A DNA stretch of 64,000 bases from Batillaria attramentaria. Taxonomy: Eukaryota > Mollusca > Gastropoda > Batillariidae. Positions 28,017-52,504 of the stretch are shown piece by piece. The stretch covers positions 243,501 to 307,500 of the forward strand of contig JACVVK020000437.1 of the NCBI GenBank assembly GCA_018292915.2, written 5' to 3'. A program made the translations under genes and the position numbers. The notes below the pieces were generated by a model. That model ran no database searches, was not told the origin of the DNA, and worked only from the letters and a program-made list of their open reading frames with translations. How positions within the stretch are numbered: position 1 is the first letter of the stretch; the number at the start of each line of letters is the position of its first letter.

Positions 28017-28388
28017 CGGTCCTACTAATACTACTAATTACCGAAAACAACGAAACGACCGAAAACAACTTTTATAACGGGTAGAACGCGGTTAAAACAT
28101 AGAAATAACATCACACAAACATGATTAAAGGTGAAAAAAGAGGCCTTAAAAAAGCTTAAAAGAAAAAAAGATGACACTGCAAAAAATAACCAGTCCGGAC
28201 CAGAGTCGCTTCCCTTGGGAGACACGTTCATTTCGTCCTGTTCTCTCGGAGTGAATAAGTACTTTTTTTCCTTTTAACTAGTTTAAGAGCTTTTTTTTCA
28301 CCTTTAATCATGTTTGTGTGTTGTTATTTATATGTTTTATCTGCGTTCTACCCATATTAAGAGTTGTTTTCGGTAATTAGTAGGACCC
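28017..28388. mobile_element. MITE with long TIRs, copy 3 (inverted)
   Basis: The same element with its centre in the opposite orientation. It is flanked by GACATGAAG (28008-28016) and GATATGAAG (28389-28397), a 9-bp TSD with one mismatch. It lies 312 bp before the RPAIN start codon. Confidence 0.85.
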
Positions 28389-28699
28389 GATATGAAGGAC
28401 TAGTGATACGCAGGACTAACGAGACTAAGTTAGTAAGTCAGTGTAGGGCTATCGTCACATACTGAAGATTACCAAGTGTGGGAATATCGAAGTTTGGACC
28501 ATTGATACAAAAGTCGTTGAAATTGTTAGACTATCGACATGTAGTCTTATCAACCATAGGACTATCGACACTAGGATGATTGACACGTAGACCTGACTGT
28601 AGAGATCGACACCCCTGTTGTGACCTGCTTGTTCCTTTGTCCGTGGAAATATTTAGACTATCATCAACTTTATCAGTTTATTTATCTTCCTCAACAGCA

Positions 28700-31600
28700 A
28701 TGTCAAGACAGAATGATTTAAAAGGGGCTAGTTGCAGCCCCAGCAGGAGCCCCAGTCATCAGAAAATGTACAAAAAGGCGGCAGCAAACTGGAAGGAAAC
28801 ATATCGAAAGGTGAGAAAGCATTTTGCTGGGAGGATTTTTACTGTTAGCATTCTGATTCGTGTCAGTGTGTGTGTGTGTGTGTGTGTTTGGTTCATTTCT
28901 GTTCAACACCTACCAGGGCCAGTTTTGATAACTACTGGAAACATCAACAGTCCACGTTCACAGCTTCATCTTTCCGTTTTTTGGTGGGTTTTTTTTCTTC
29001 TTCTTCTTTTCATCTTTTTTCTTCTGCAGTCAAATTTGTTATTTTTCCTGATTACCCACAGATGTGCGTATTTGTACACACAAATTCTTAAATTGACGCA
29101 CACAGTTGAGAACAGTGCATCAAAGGGGACGTACGTTTTTGGTCTCGCTGTGACAAACAGTATTTTCCCCAACACTCTTCCAGAAACTTGATGAACAACA
29201 AGCGATCTGTAACTACAGTGATCGCGCTAGGAATTTTGAAAACCGGTCCCACCAGCGACTACCCCACACTGTCACTCAACAACCTGTGTCAGAACCGGTC
29301 CCACGAAAATTAAAACCAGTGATAAGAATTACACTGCAAATCGACCTAAACACAATGTTAAACGCAATGTGATGTAGAATTTGATTGGACACTGAAGAGC
29401 ACACCAGCGAATCTCATCCATCATACTATTTCTGTCGCTCACGCAATCACAGTGTCGCAACAGTGTATCGGTATGAGAGGTAAAGATAGCAGCGAGTCCG
29501 TCGCAAGAACAAAGAAGCCCTGGCCAGTGGGGAACAAACTATTGTGACAGTGATTAACGTTCGCTGAAACTGGGAAATACCTTCCCCCCCCCCCCCCCTC
29601 CCCCGCCCCTATCAGAGGCCACAGTGTTTCACTACCGGTCCCAGCAAATTACAACCGGTCCCTGGGACCGGCAGCTCCAAATTTTTCCGGTATTCTGGTT
29701 TTGCAAACGGTATTTTACCGGTAATTACCAGTTAACGCGATTACTGAACTAGCAGCGGACACTTGCAGCATCGCATTTCTGCTGAGCCACTGAATTTGTA
29801 TGTCAAAAGACCATGGACCATCAAAATTTGCGAAAGGATCCTCAAAAATATGGAGAGGGAGCCCAAAGGACCCTTGTATTTACAAGTTATAGGGAACACT
29901 GTTATTGACATATTCTGTGCCTGTATAATTTTTATTTTTTATCAGAGATGTTTGGAGAGACTGCAGGAAAGTCGGGAAGAGCTGTACTCAAAGCGACGAG
30001 GACTTAAAGACAAGGCTGGTGGGGATCAAGATGAAGACAGCAATGTGCAGTTTATCAACTTACTCATGTCCAAGGAACTTCAGGCTCTGCAGGCTGAGCA
30101 AGGCGAGGACTGTGAGGTTGGTCTTGGTAACAAAAAAGCAGTGGTACAGACAAACCCTCCAAGACTGACTCCTGCATAAGTAACCACCTCTACAGTGAGT
30201 GCACCCAGTCCATTGGTGGTTACCTTATGCAGTTTTGGGGGTTTTTTTGGTACAAGGAAAGACATAGTGGTTCACACCACACACAAAAAGCAAACATTGA
30301 AACAAAGAGAACACAAACTCTTCTCATAATGACCTAACATTTTAGTCGGTGAAACATGACATAAGCCTAAGTTATATTTATTTCTTTTTTGTTTGTTTTC
30401 AGGGTTTTGCTGTTGGTGGTGTTTTGGTGTTTGTTTGTTTTTTTGTTGTTGTTGTTGTTATTGTTGTTTGTTTCGGTTTTTTGTTTTTTTTTTTTTTTTT
30501 TTTTTTGGGGGGGGGTTTATTGTTTGTTTTTTTTCACCTGAGGGTAAGCATAGAAGAATGCACCAGGGAAAGGGTAACTGCTATTCAACATCACAAAATT
30601 TTTGCTCAGCTGGATTTGAAGAATAACACAGGTTGACATACAATTACATCAATACATGGTACATTTTTTTTTCTCAAGTTACATCAACGTTTCGCAACTG
30701 CAGTGACGCATGCTGTGCAAATTTGTTGTCAGATGGAGATGTGGGACCCATTCACAGGAGATATTGATAAGGTGTTGTCTTTGTACGCGGAAATCCAACT
30801 GGAGCTGTTGGCTGAGGGTGAGCTTATACACTCCACATATTTCTCTTACTTGCAACAAAAGTTACAACAGACAGACATCAACAGACATCACTGTACCAGA
30901 CTTGGGAAGTTTCAGTCAGTTGGCCATTTTCAGCCAAATTGCCTATCCTTTTCAGCAAAAAATAAATAAATTAATTAAAAAATCTGAGTTTCTGAGAAGA
31001 GGAAAGAGGAAATAAAGGTTGCACACACGGTCATATAATTATGATGATACATGTGATGCCATTTGGGACAGCCTAACAACATTTTGGAAGACTTGCCTGT
31101 CAGTACCAAGGCAGTATATTACTTTTGGGTGCCAGGAGATGCTACTAAATGCATTTAAAATGCTTTAAAAAAATATTTAAAAAATCTGAAGTGGGGCGTT
31201 GCCCCCATGGTCCTCCCAGCAGGGCACTGTCTCTGCACCCTGGCTTAGTTTTCAGTCTTTTTTCCTTCAGCAGTTCCTCAGCGTGCTGTACACGGTTCAG
31301 TGGTTGGTTTACTTTTGCTGGTATCATCCGTGATATATAAATGAAAGTGGCAGAAACACAAAATGTTTACAGCAGGGTTTTTGAATAGTCAGGTCAGGGC
31401 TTAAAATCTTCCACCTTTTAGCAGATTTCCACCTTTGGCTAACAGTTTTCCTCCCCTCAGAAAGTATGTTCCCTCTTCTGAAGCACTCACTTAAAATCTT
31501 CCACCTTTTAGCAGATTTCCACCTTTGGCTAACAGTTTTCCTCCCCTCAGAAAGTATGTTCCCTCTTCTGAAGCACTCACTTAAAATCTTCCACCTTTTG

Positions 31601-34600
31601 GCAGATTTCCATCTTTGGCTAAAAATATCTCTCCCGTCTATAACTGTCTTTCCTCCTTCAAATCATGCTGAAATGTACTATGCTGCACAGATTTTAGTTT
31701 CATTCTAAAAATTTCCCCCCCCCCCCCCCAAAAAAAAAGTGTTTCCTCCTCCAAAGCACTTAAACTCATGCAAAATTGCACCAAATTTCACAGATTTCAG
31801 TCTGATTTTTAAAAAAATTTAAAATGCAGGGGAGCATGCCCCAGACACTCCTAGCATTATGTGCTTGCTTTGCAGACGCACGTCCTTGTGGCTTTACCGC
31901 TTCAGCACTAAATGCCACACACTTTTCCACCATTCGTGTCATCGGCCATTTTAAGCCCTGCAAAGTGCACAAGTGCAAAAGCTCAGTTTTTGTGGTCTGT
32001 GCGCTCAGCTTGTCAAACATGTCCAGAGTGCAACCCCTATATTCCTCTCTAAATGTTTTGGGGGTTTTTTCCCCTCTGACAAGACAGCCGATTCCAGTCA
32101 CAAACTGGATTAAAACAGTGAACACGACCGTACCTGGTCACACCAAATTTTCCAGATTGTTGTCAGTATGCATAATAATTCAGGATGTAACTACAGTAGA
32201 ACCTCTTTTGGGTCTTATCTGGCCAAAGAGTGGTCGCCCAAAAGAAGTTGTACAGAGTGGTCTTACAAGAGAGGTGGTCACCCAAAAGAAACTTCAGACA
32301 GTGAAGAAGTGCAACCCAGTATCATTGTAACATTGGTCTGCACAGACAGGTGGTCTCCCAAAGGGGTGGTCACCCAAAAGAGGTTCTACTGTACTGTAGT
32401 GGAAGTGTGAATACTCATGCACGCGATGAACCGATTTCCTTGCAATCTATCCCACAGAGGAGAAGCTGTTGCGGGAGTATGAGTTTTATGCTGACAGTCT
32501 CACACAATTCAAAGCCCAGGAGGAGGCAGCACTGTGTAGTGCCATGGAGCTTCTGAGTGCCAGAGAAGTCATCTGTCCAATTTGCGAAAAGTAAGTGGTA
32601 AGGTTTCCAGCTACTGCAGTCTTCCCGATTACACCCAGGTGTGCGTGTTTGTACACACAAAACTGGCGCACAAATTTGAGAACAAGCGCTTCACAGGTTA
32701 TGCACTTTTTTTCTTCTTTTTTTCTTGCCGTGACAGATGGTATTTTTCCAACACTCTCCCGGAAACTCGATGAACAAAAAGCGATCTGTAACTAGCGGCG
32801 GACACTTGCAGCATCGTGTTTCCGCTGAGCCAGTGTGCATAACAGACAGAATCTGATTGGCTTCAGCATTTTGGGACACTTTTTGTCCAATCATAATGCT
32901 CTGTTTGGTAAACATGCGGGAAAATTCCTTGCCTTGCCAATTCACTATGGCCGACACACTACAATTCACATAATCTCTCCTACTTGAATACTTTTGTAAA
33001 AAAACAACTACACAGGGCTTGTGTTAATGCACAAACTGTGCGTATTGACGCACAGAAATCACGAAATGACGCAGAAAAAAAAATCACTGGAGGTTTTACT
33101 GACGCACAGATTTTAAAATTTTGGAGCAGGAGTGCGTCGCGTGATAATCAAATTTGATAGCATGACGCACAGCTTTCACAGTTTTAGTTTCAATCTTCGG
33201 CAATCGATTGTCAGAGCAGTCGCCACAGACGCTCTGAAATGTACGGCGTTTATGTCTGTTAGAGTAGGCTGACCCTCAGATTTTTCTGCTGGAAGTCATG
33301 CTGACCCTCAGAAAAAATATCTACCACAAGCCCTGCTACAAATGGTTTTAACTTTCAGGTTTTTTTTTATATCAAAAGACCATGGACCCTCAGAATTTAC
33401 AAAAGGACCCTCAAAAATATAGGGAAAGGGTCCCAAGGACCCTTGCATGTACTTTACTGAGGGTCTCACTCTGGCTCCTGCCTGCAATGTATAATTGTGA
33501 ACTTCTGCCTTCACATTGGATTCAATAAACTGCATCCATTCATTTCTTCTAAATAATGTCAGTGCTCATGCATTTGATTTCTGTCACAATGATTTCTTAT
33601 TGTTACTTTTTGAACTTTCAGAAATCCTATGATGGAGAACAAGGGAATAATTTTCTGTAAATGTGGCGTCCGAATCAACACTGAGGTTTGATTCTCTTTC
33701 TTGTCTGTGTCACTACTTACAAAGGATAATTGTTTGAAAATTGGCCTTACTGTGCTTCATCATTGAAGGTGTTGTTCCGGGATGTCAGCCCGGACATCTT
33801 CGAGTTCTTGAAGGAATCCAACTTGTTTTATAAAATCTAGTCTGTCAAACAAAATGGACTTTCCTTGACCTACTTGTGTAGTTTCATAGACTTTGATGAG
33901 CAAAAACATGTTTAGCTCAGTTAAACCAGACAGATTTTTAATATATGTTTACATCTTGTTTTACGGAATAGCCCTTTATCCTTTTAACGAGCTGGCAGAG
34001 GCAGACTTCGCTCAGCCGCGAATTAGCCTTTGTTGCTTGCGTGGCGTTAAGCCCTAAATAACTAACTAATTTGAAAATTATGGCCTGTCAGAGATTTCGA
34101 AGTATCTAGTGTCGTATTTTCCTTTCTCTCAGTCCCACTCAGATCAACTCTTTGACGACGAAGCACAATTTCTAACACGCGATTTCCTATAGGAAATCGC
34201 GTGTTAGAAATTGTGCTTCGTCGTCAAAGAGTTAGCCTGCAGTCTTAGCTACATGGTTGGACGTGGATATGTAGAACAATTGTGATGAGTGAGTGAACAC
34301 GACTCAGCACATGACGTATACTGTGTACCTATGATGTAAAACTTTATATGACTAAAAGGCAGAAAAATTGTCTGTGAGCGTCCGTTTCTGGTAAGCAGAG
34401 TTTGTGAGCTGTTCACAGTCTGCTTTGCTTGTGTTCGCAGCAAGATTGTATAGGACTGGAGTACATGCACCAGCAACTGGACAACGCTTCCAACGCTCAC
34501 ACGTGCGACGGTCGACCTCGCTTCTCCTTGGTGGAAAAGTTTGGCTGTACCAACCTTGTGATGACTTGTGAAGTGAGTGTTAGCATACTCTGTGGACTTA

Positions 34601-35104
34601 CTGCGGTCTTGCTTTTACTAAGACAATGACAAAAACAATGACAATAATCTTTATTTTCCAACGTTAGAAGTTTTGGCAGAAGTACCATGTTCGAACTTGC
34701 CGTTGCTAAACTACGACAATATGAGCAAAGGAAGAACAATCTATAAGCTACAGGAATATAGGGGAAAAAGAAAAAAAAATGAAGAATCAAGTTACACATT
34801 TAAACTCCATGAAACCACAGGAGTGTCTACGAGATGTGGTTATAGCAATTTCTGTGTCAGGAAGTCTTGTTTGTTGGGGGGGGGGGGGGGGGGGGGGGGA
34901 TTTTGTTTGTTTGTTTTTCAGGGTTTTTGCTATGAAGCCAAATAAACTGTTGTTAATGTTTAGAAGAATGTAAGCTGTATTGATTATTTTCATATTATTT
35001 CATTCTAATTTCTATGTTTTTACAACACCAACAAAAAAAAGAAAATGAACATTCGTTCCATACTTTTTTTTCAGACATGTGACTTCATGCACATCATCAT
35101 CTGA
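28700..35104 (+). CDS. RPAIN: RPA-interacting protein (RPAIN-like, 7 exons, 241 aa)
   Basis: Family members bind replication protein A and carry it into the nucleus. Exons: 28700-28810, 29946-30116, 30733-30817, 32458-32590, 33622-33685, 34441-34572, 35075-35104. Borders are GT...AG and the phases sum to 726 nt. The N-terminus has the family's basic segment (MYKKAAANWKETYRK followed by RCLERLQESREELYSKRR, about residues 23-55), which carries the import function in known members. The middle is acidic and probably helical. The C-terminal zinc-finger part has CPIC (162-165), CKC (179-181), a cysteine at 210 and CETC (231-234), and the protein ends in isoleucines like its vertebrate relative. Human RPAIN is 219 aa, so length fits. 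A polyadenylation signal lies about 200 nt after the stop. Exon 7 encodes only nine residues and was placed because it restores the last zinc ligand. Confidence 0.9.
29036..29892 (+). repeat. RPAIN-locus repeat Y, copy 1 (interrupted)
   Basis: Its parts at 29036-29215 and 29747-29892 match 32612-33452 and 35672-36060, sharing CAAGCGATCTGTAACTA, CGGACACTTGCAGCATCG and CAAAAGACCATGGACC. It lies in RPAIN intron 1 and is split by the element below. Confidence 0.75.
29216..29746. mobile_element. TIR element CAGTGATCGCG, 5-bp TSD, nested in repeat Y
   Basis: 531 bp from CAGTGATCGCG to CGCGATTACTG, flanked by AACTA on both sides (29211-29215 and 29747-29751). Repeat Y copy 2 has the empty site CTGTAACTAGCGG at about 32789. 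It contains recurring ACCGGTCCCA motifs and a poly-C run. Confidence 0.85.
31395..31960 (+). mobile_element. TIR family X copy with internal 90-bp tandem repeat
   Basis: It starts CAGGGCTTAAAATC and ends ATTTTAAGCCCTG (13-bp TIRs). A 90-bp block starts at 31401, 31491 and 31581. The conserved block GGGGAGCATGCCCCAGACAC is at about 31829. It lies in RPAIN intron 3. Confidence 0.85.
32194..32391. mobile_element. pogo/mariner-like MITE with TA target
   Basis: 198 bp with 19-bp TIRs (CAGTAGAACCTCTTTTGGG and its reverse complement), flanked by TA. The CAGTAGAACC start and TA target are typical of Tc1/mariner-pogo MITEs. It lies in RPAIN intron 3. Confidence 0.85.
32612..33452 (+). repeat. RPAIN-locus repeat Y, copy 2
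   Basis: The fullest copy, with both halves, in RPAIN intron 4. It is interrupted by the TIR element at 33013-33335. Confidence 0.75.
33013..33335. mobile_element. TIR element CAGGGCTTGTG, 5-bp TSD, nested in repeat Y
   Basis: 323 bp from CAGGGCTTGTG to CACAAGCCCTG, flanked by exact CTACA (33008-33012 and 33336-33340). Internally it repeats TGACGCACAG motifs. Confidence 0.85.
34146..34233. repeat. Perfect 88-bp palindrome without spacer
   Basis: Arms of 44 bp (34146-34189 and 34190-34233) are exact reverse complements meeting at CCTA/TAGG. The outer ends are AACTCTTTGACGACG and CGTCGTCAAAGAGTT. It lies in RPAIN intron 5. Confidence 0.97.
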
Positions 35105-35301
35105 TCTCCTGCATGACCTCTCATCTGTGCAGCTGCCTTGCTGGCCACACAAAATTCATGGAAGAAGAGATCGCGTGTGTATAGTGTACCACTGATAACC
35201 ATTGACCGTGCCATAAACTTTTCATAGGCAGACTGTAGATCTGTGAGTCTACAGAGAAGTCATATCGAGTTACTCTCGTCCATCTACCTCAGGGACGTGT
35301 C

Positions 35302-35307
35302 AATAAA
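35302..35307 (+). promoter_or_regulatory. Polyadenylation signal AATAAA, RPAIN
   Basis: A canonical AATAAA stands 198 nt downstream of the RPAIN stop codon, the first on this strand after the gene, with a GT-rich stretch following. Confidence 0.5.
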
Positions 35308-35671
35308 GAGGTAGTCATCTTGTTGATCTGGTTTATCATTCCATATTAAGGACGGACATGTTCAAGTGAGGGTGGCAGAAACCTTGCACATGAAGCTCTT
35401 TTCACAGGAAGCGAGCCAGCCTCAATTCTTTCCGTTCGATTCAAAAGTGCTGACGTTGTGACATGAAATATTGTGTAATGATAAGCATTTAATTTGACGT
35501 GGTGTTGCTTTATCATGCTGGTTGCCCATGTAGGTCATGTTTCGTACTCTCTGCATGTGTCTGTAAACGCATTCGTATTTGATTGGTTTACTTAGTGCCT
35601 TTATCCGTTAAAGTTTGTTCTTTGTCCACAAACTGTGAGATTTTGTTGGACTTGGTTTCCTTTTCTAAATT

Positions 35672-36060
35672 CAGTGTTCCCTATTTCGCATAGGTGTGCA
35701 TATATGTATGCACAAAACTCTGAAATTGGCACACAAATTTGAGAACAGTGTCTTGTCGTAACAAACAGTGTTTTCCTGGCACTCTCCCTGACTGGCTTAA
35801 GCACTCTGGGACACTTTTTGTCCAATCATAATGCTGTTTGGTAAGCATGCAGGTACCTCGCCTTGCCAGTTCGCTATGGCTGACCAGCTACAAATCACAT
35901 ACATCTCTCCTACTTCTGTAAACATGCCACAACAAAAAAACGGTTTTGACTTTCAGACTTTTTATACCAAAAGACCATGCACCCTAAGAATTTACAAAAA
36001 GACCCTCAAATTCTGTGTATGGAGAGAGGGTCCAAAGAACCCTTGTATTTTGGAATCACA
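35672..36060 (+). repeat. RPAIN-locus repeat Y, copy 3
   Basis: Just downstream of RPAIN. It has lost the GCGATCTGTAACTA block but keeps both the GTGTGCA...TACACAAAA part and the CCAAAAGACCATGCACC part. Confidence 0.7.
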
Positions 36061-37270
36061 GGGAAGACTGAAACTAAGTACCACCATAAGTTCTTTCCAT
36101 GTCTGTAAAAGATCAATCCGTGTTAACTCTTATTGTGTCATGAACTTTCCTCCATTACTTGCAACAAGCCTGCCACTTGCACATTGATCCATGACTGACA
36201 TCGAAGGGGTTAAAACTGCTACATCCTCAGATGTCCTGTATGAATTTGAAGTTTTGTTTGTCAAGACAATGTTTGTTTGCTTGCTTGGATCTTCTAGAGT
36301 TGATTTTGATACTTGTCCTGTTTGTCACCTGACTGGTTCAGACAAGCACATATTGATAATAAAATGTTTAAAAGAACTAAAATGTTGACCTGTATTCAAA
36401 GATTTTCCTGTTTTGAAAATTTGGGTTCACTCCTTTGCTCGAGAAGCTGCTAGTCACATTCCGGAGCACCACACAGATCCAAACGGCCATTTTGTTCCTC
36501 CAGCTTCAGAGTATTGAATTATCTTTTTCATAGATTATGCTCCACTCTCCTGTTCTTGAACAGGTAGAAACGTGCCTGTTGGGAAGACATGCAAAGCCCT
36601 CACAAAAAAACCAACAACAAAAAATCTGGATGTCACCAGCATATTATATACCAGTAGTCAAACCACCCATTCACCCTTATTAATGGATCTGTGACAACCA
36701 CCTCTGTGTTCGTGCATCTGTTTTCCATTTGAAACACTCTTTTGAGGAGAGATCCAGAGATGATGATCCTATTCTCAAACAGCGAAGAAAACGTACAATA
36801 TTTACAGAGAATGTGGCTAAGTCTTGGTATTTCAAACATTAGACGCTGCCTTTCGGAAAACACCAAGCTCAGCTGGACTTACACTCCAAAGACGTGAGGC
36901 AAAACGGGTTAATGATGCTATAGCCATATGTCTGATGATGTGTATACAGACTGTTCATTGTGCATGTACCAACTGAATAAAAGTTCGCCAGTATACCATG
37001 AGCTTAGTGTTCATTGGAAGGGACACTACTAATGTAAAACTATTTTTTTCTCATAAGTGGATCGCTCCCCTTGGATGACTTTCCGCCTACACACCAAAAC
37101 GAAAGTGTATGTATACCGCTTAGCGCTGTCAACACGGAAGTGTCGTATTAGTTGATAAAATTCTACTCGTGCTCAAAAACCGAAGTGAGGCCTAAATATA
37201 ACCGCTACCAGTAGCTCTTCTACCAAGAAGCTCGCGCGCACACAACGGCCGGTCAGCAGCAAAACCGCAC
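36061..37270. other. RPAIN-SLC15A4 intergenic region
   Basis: No exon or repeat recognised. There is an AATAAA at 36976-36981 and a modest rise in CpG from about 37170 toward the SLC15A4-like start, which fits a promoter. Confidence 0.4.
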
Positions 37271-37280
37271 GAGGGAATGA

Positions 37281-37288
37281 GTCACGTG
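37281..37288. promoter_or_regulatory. E-box GTCACGTG upstream of the SLC15A4-like gene
   Basis: GTCACGTGGG begins about 300 bp before the start codon, and a CACATG follows at 37293. The first eight bases match the CLEAR element bound by TFEB/MITF factors at lysosomal genes. That fits the product, but a single E-box is weak evidence. Confidence 0.35.
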
Positions 37289-37578
37289 GGCTATCACATG
37301 ATGTCAACATGGCTAACATTACCAAGTCCCTCATCAAGACGAAACAGGAAGAAAGTGCGGTTTGTTGTCCGCTTGTGAGATTCGATCGCTAAGACAAAGG
37401 AACCGGTGAAGGAGAAATTTGTTGCAGTGTCCATTTACATGCCTGAACAAGTGGTGTTTAGGTGTGGATACAGTATTTAGACTTTTCAAGTTAGTGTGGA
37501 TACAGTATTCAGACTTTTCAAGTTTGAGTGAAAGCATTTCAGGCTCACACGTGAGTTTTGACAACACAAGAAAGAACA

Positions 37579-50358
<12,780 letters not shown>

Positions 50359-50989
50359 GAAAGGCTTGTGGGGTTTTTTGCAGTGTATTTTATTGTCGGG
50401 AAATGTCTGGTGCTCTGGAATTGGTCAGTGCTGGACGAGCGAGCCATCATCTTCGACTGACGTCTGGGCGAGAAGTTTTCACACACCTGTGTGCATATGC
50501 ACCACATAAAACCACATGGCTTACAAGCTCAGATAATCAGTTTTCCTTCTTTTCTTTTTTTTCTTTTCCTGATCCTGAATTTTTTCATGAAATTTTTCCT
50601 TAATTCTGTTGTTATGCCAGCGGTGCATATTTCTCAAGTTGACAGCCCATTGGAACCAAGTAGGAAGCACAACAGAGTTTGTAATATAGTAAAGTTACTG
50701 CAATGGCAGAGTGACTGTGAGGGTTCAGAACAGACGCGAAAGGGCTACTGCTGAAGTTGATATTTGATTTCTGGTCACAAAGATGTGTGGACGTATCGTG
50801 CGGCTAGAGTTCTTCCCTCCCAAAACAAACAAAAACAAATAGCAATATAAAATGCTGTAATTTGCCTTTTGGCCATTGCAGTTTACTCTTTTTTTCTTTT
50901 TTTCCTTTTCTCACACCAAGGGGCTAATCTGAGCACACAGTATTACACATTTTCTGCTCTGTGTCCACCAGCAGTATTTATGTAGATTG

Positions 50990-51391
50990 CGATCAAGCCA
51001 GTTAAGCTTATGCGTTTCCATGCTGCTAGGTTGAGTAGAAGCGACTCATACTGACTTGCAAGTTGATGTCGTTCACCATGTACACTGTCATGCCGGATAG
51101 TGAGATGAACGATGTTTTCGCCAACTTGTCTCTGTTTCCAAAGCGCTTGGACCGCAGTGGAGTTTCTTCTGGCCATACTTCGTGTCTCAGCTTTTTAAGT
51201 AGCTGGCACTGTTGTAGAACATGCTTTGTAGTTTGGTTGTAGGCACCCACTTCATCTTCTTGTACATGTGGACGCTCAGTCGGTTGTGGGCCCGTGCGTA
51301 ATCGCACCAGCACGACTTGTTCCAATTGGTCAAGGAGGTGGTAGTTGTCTCTCGTGGACTGAGGCCATAAGACTGCCATGATGAGAGTCAA
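50990..51391 (-). mobile_element. Diverged LINE C-terminal fragment
   Basis: The minus strand encodes STRDNYHLLDQLEQVVLVRL and QTTKHVLQQCQLLKKLRHE, spaced like the HCxC-type C-terminus at 22724-23027, but with the key cysteines and histidines lost. Downstream of the transporter gene. Confidence 0.55.
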
Positions 51392-52472
51392 CTTAAGCTG
51401 ATGCTGTTGTTGGTTTGCGGTCTTCTTGCTCCAAGTTTGGCGAGCTGATCAGCTTTCTGAGTACGTAGACTGATATTACTGACCAGATTTGTGGATGAAG
51501 GCTTCAGCGTGATGAACAGGCACCAGTAATGAACACAATGCTGACACCTGATTATTCTAATGACACTAGACAGTCGCTTGCCATCAAGGTTGTAACTTCA
51601 TGCGCAGCTGGTGTTTTGTCACTTGTGAAAGTGAAATGTGTGACTTACATGTCAGTGGACATAATAATGATGTGTGTGTATATATATATATATATACCCG
51701 GTATGCGGTAGGCAGCTTCAAAATATACACAGACGCACAACGCATGATAAGCACAGCTACATGTGCTGGCACGCCTGCTGTTACGGAGTAGCCGTATTTG
51801 TCCCAGAAAACACATAAAATGAACAGTCCGTCCCGTAAATACGGATATCTGCCACCTGTCCCGGAAAAAAAGCATAACCACATGTTTGAAACTCCGTCGC
51901 AGTTCTCAACCTTGTGATCTCTCTTTGACATGGTGAGCAAGGTGGCATAACTGCATGGCAGAGCGCTAAGGGGACAAGATGGCTGCCATTACATGCAAAC
52001 GATTTTGATCGCCAAAATCGGTCTCCTTTTAGTCTCATTTAGACAAAATCATCTGACTAACCAGTTTTGGATACATTTGCACCGAGTGTAAGTTTATACA
52101 TGTGAACCAACGCGGTGATGAAATTTTATGTCTGAATCTTGGTTGATGTATTCTTGGTGTTTTCCGGAAAGTTGTGCTGTGTTACTCATTTTCAAGTTTT
52201 GTTTCCCAGAAATGTAAATTGCGGAGTAGGCATAAGGATGATAACCACGGCAACATGTGTACATAGTTTGGGCTTTCAACACTGTGTGATCTTTGCACAG
52301 AAAATACTGGTATTGGTAACGCGCAAGTTTTCTTTTTTTGTGTTGCGACGGAGGAGGGTGTCAGATGATGGAATGGCAATGCATTTGAAGGAAGGCAGTG
52401 TATGCTGATTACTGTACAGATGTATGCGTATGTTTTCAGCTGATCATGCCATGCTTTTCTTGTGTATATATA

Positions 52473-52490
<18 letters not shown>

Positions 52491-52504
<14 letters not shown>

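Larger units (their letters stand above)
27240..28620. repeat. Degenerate TAGTCCTACGTGT motif array in inverted arrangement around two MITEs
   Basis: Loose repeats of GATAGTCCTACGTGT lie at 27240-27310 and 27677-27790. Their reverse complements (TAGGACTATCGACAC) lie at 28389-28610. Two oppositely oriented MITEs sit between them. The right array ends within 100 bp of the RPAIN start codon. Confidence 0.6.

Noticed and set aside
37558..37578. An upstream start for the transporter at 37558
   Set aside because: That codon is TTG; the first ATG in frame is 37579 and is followed by the conserved sorting signal.
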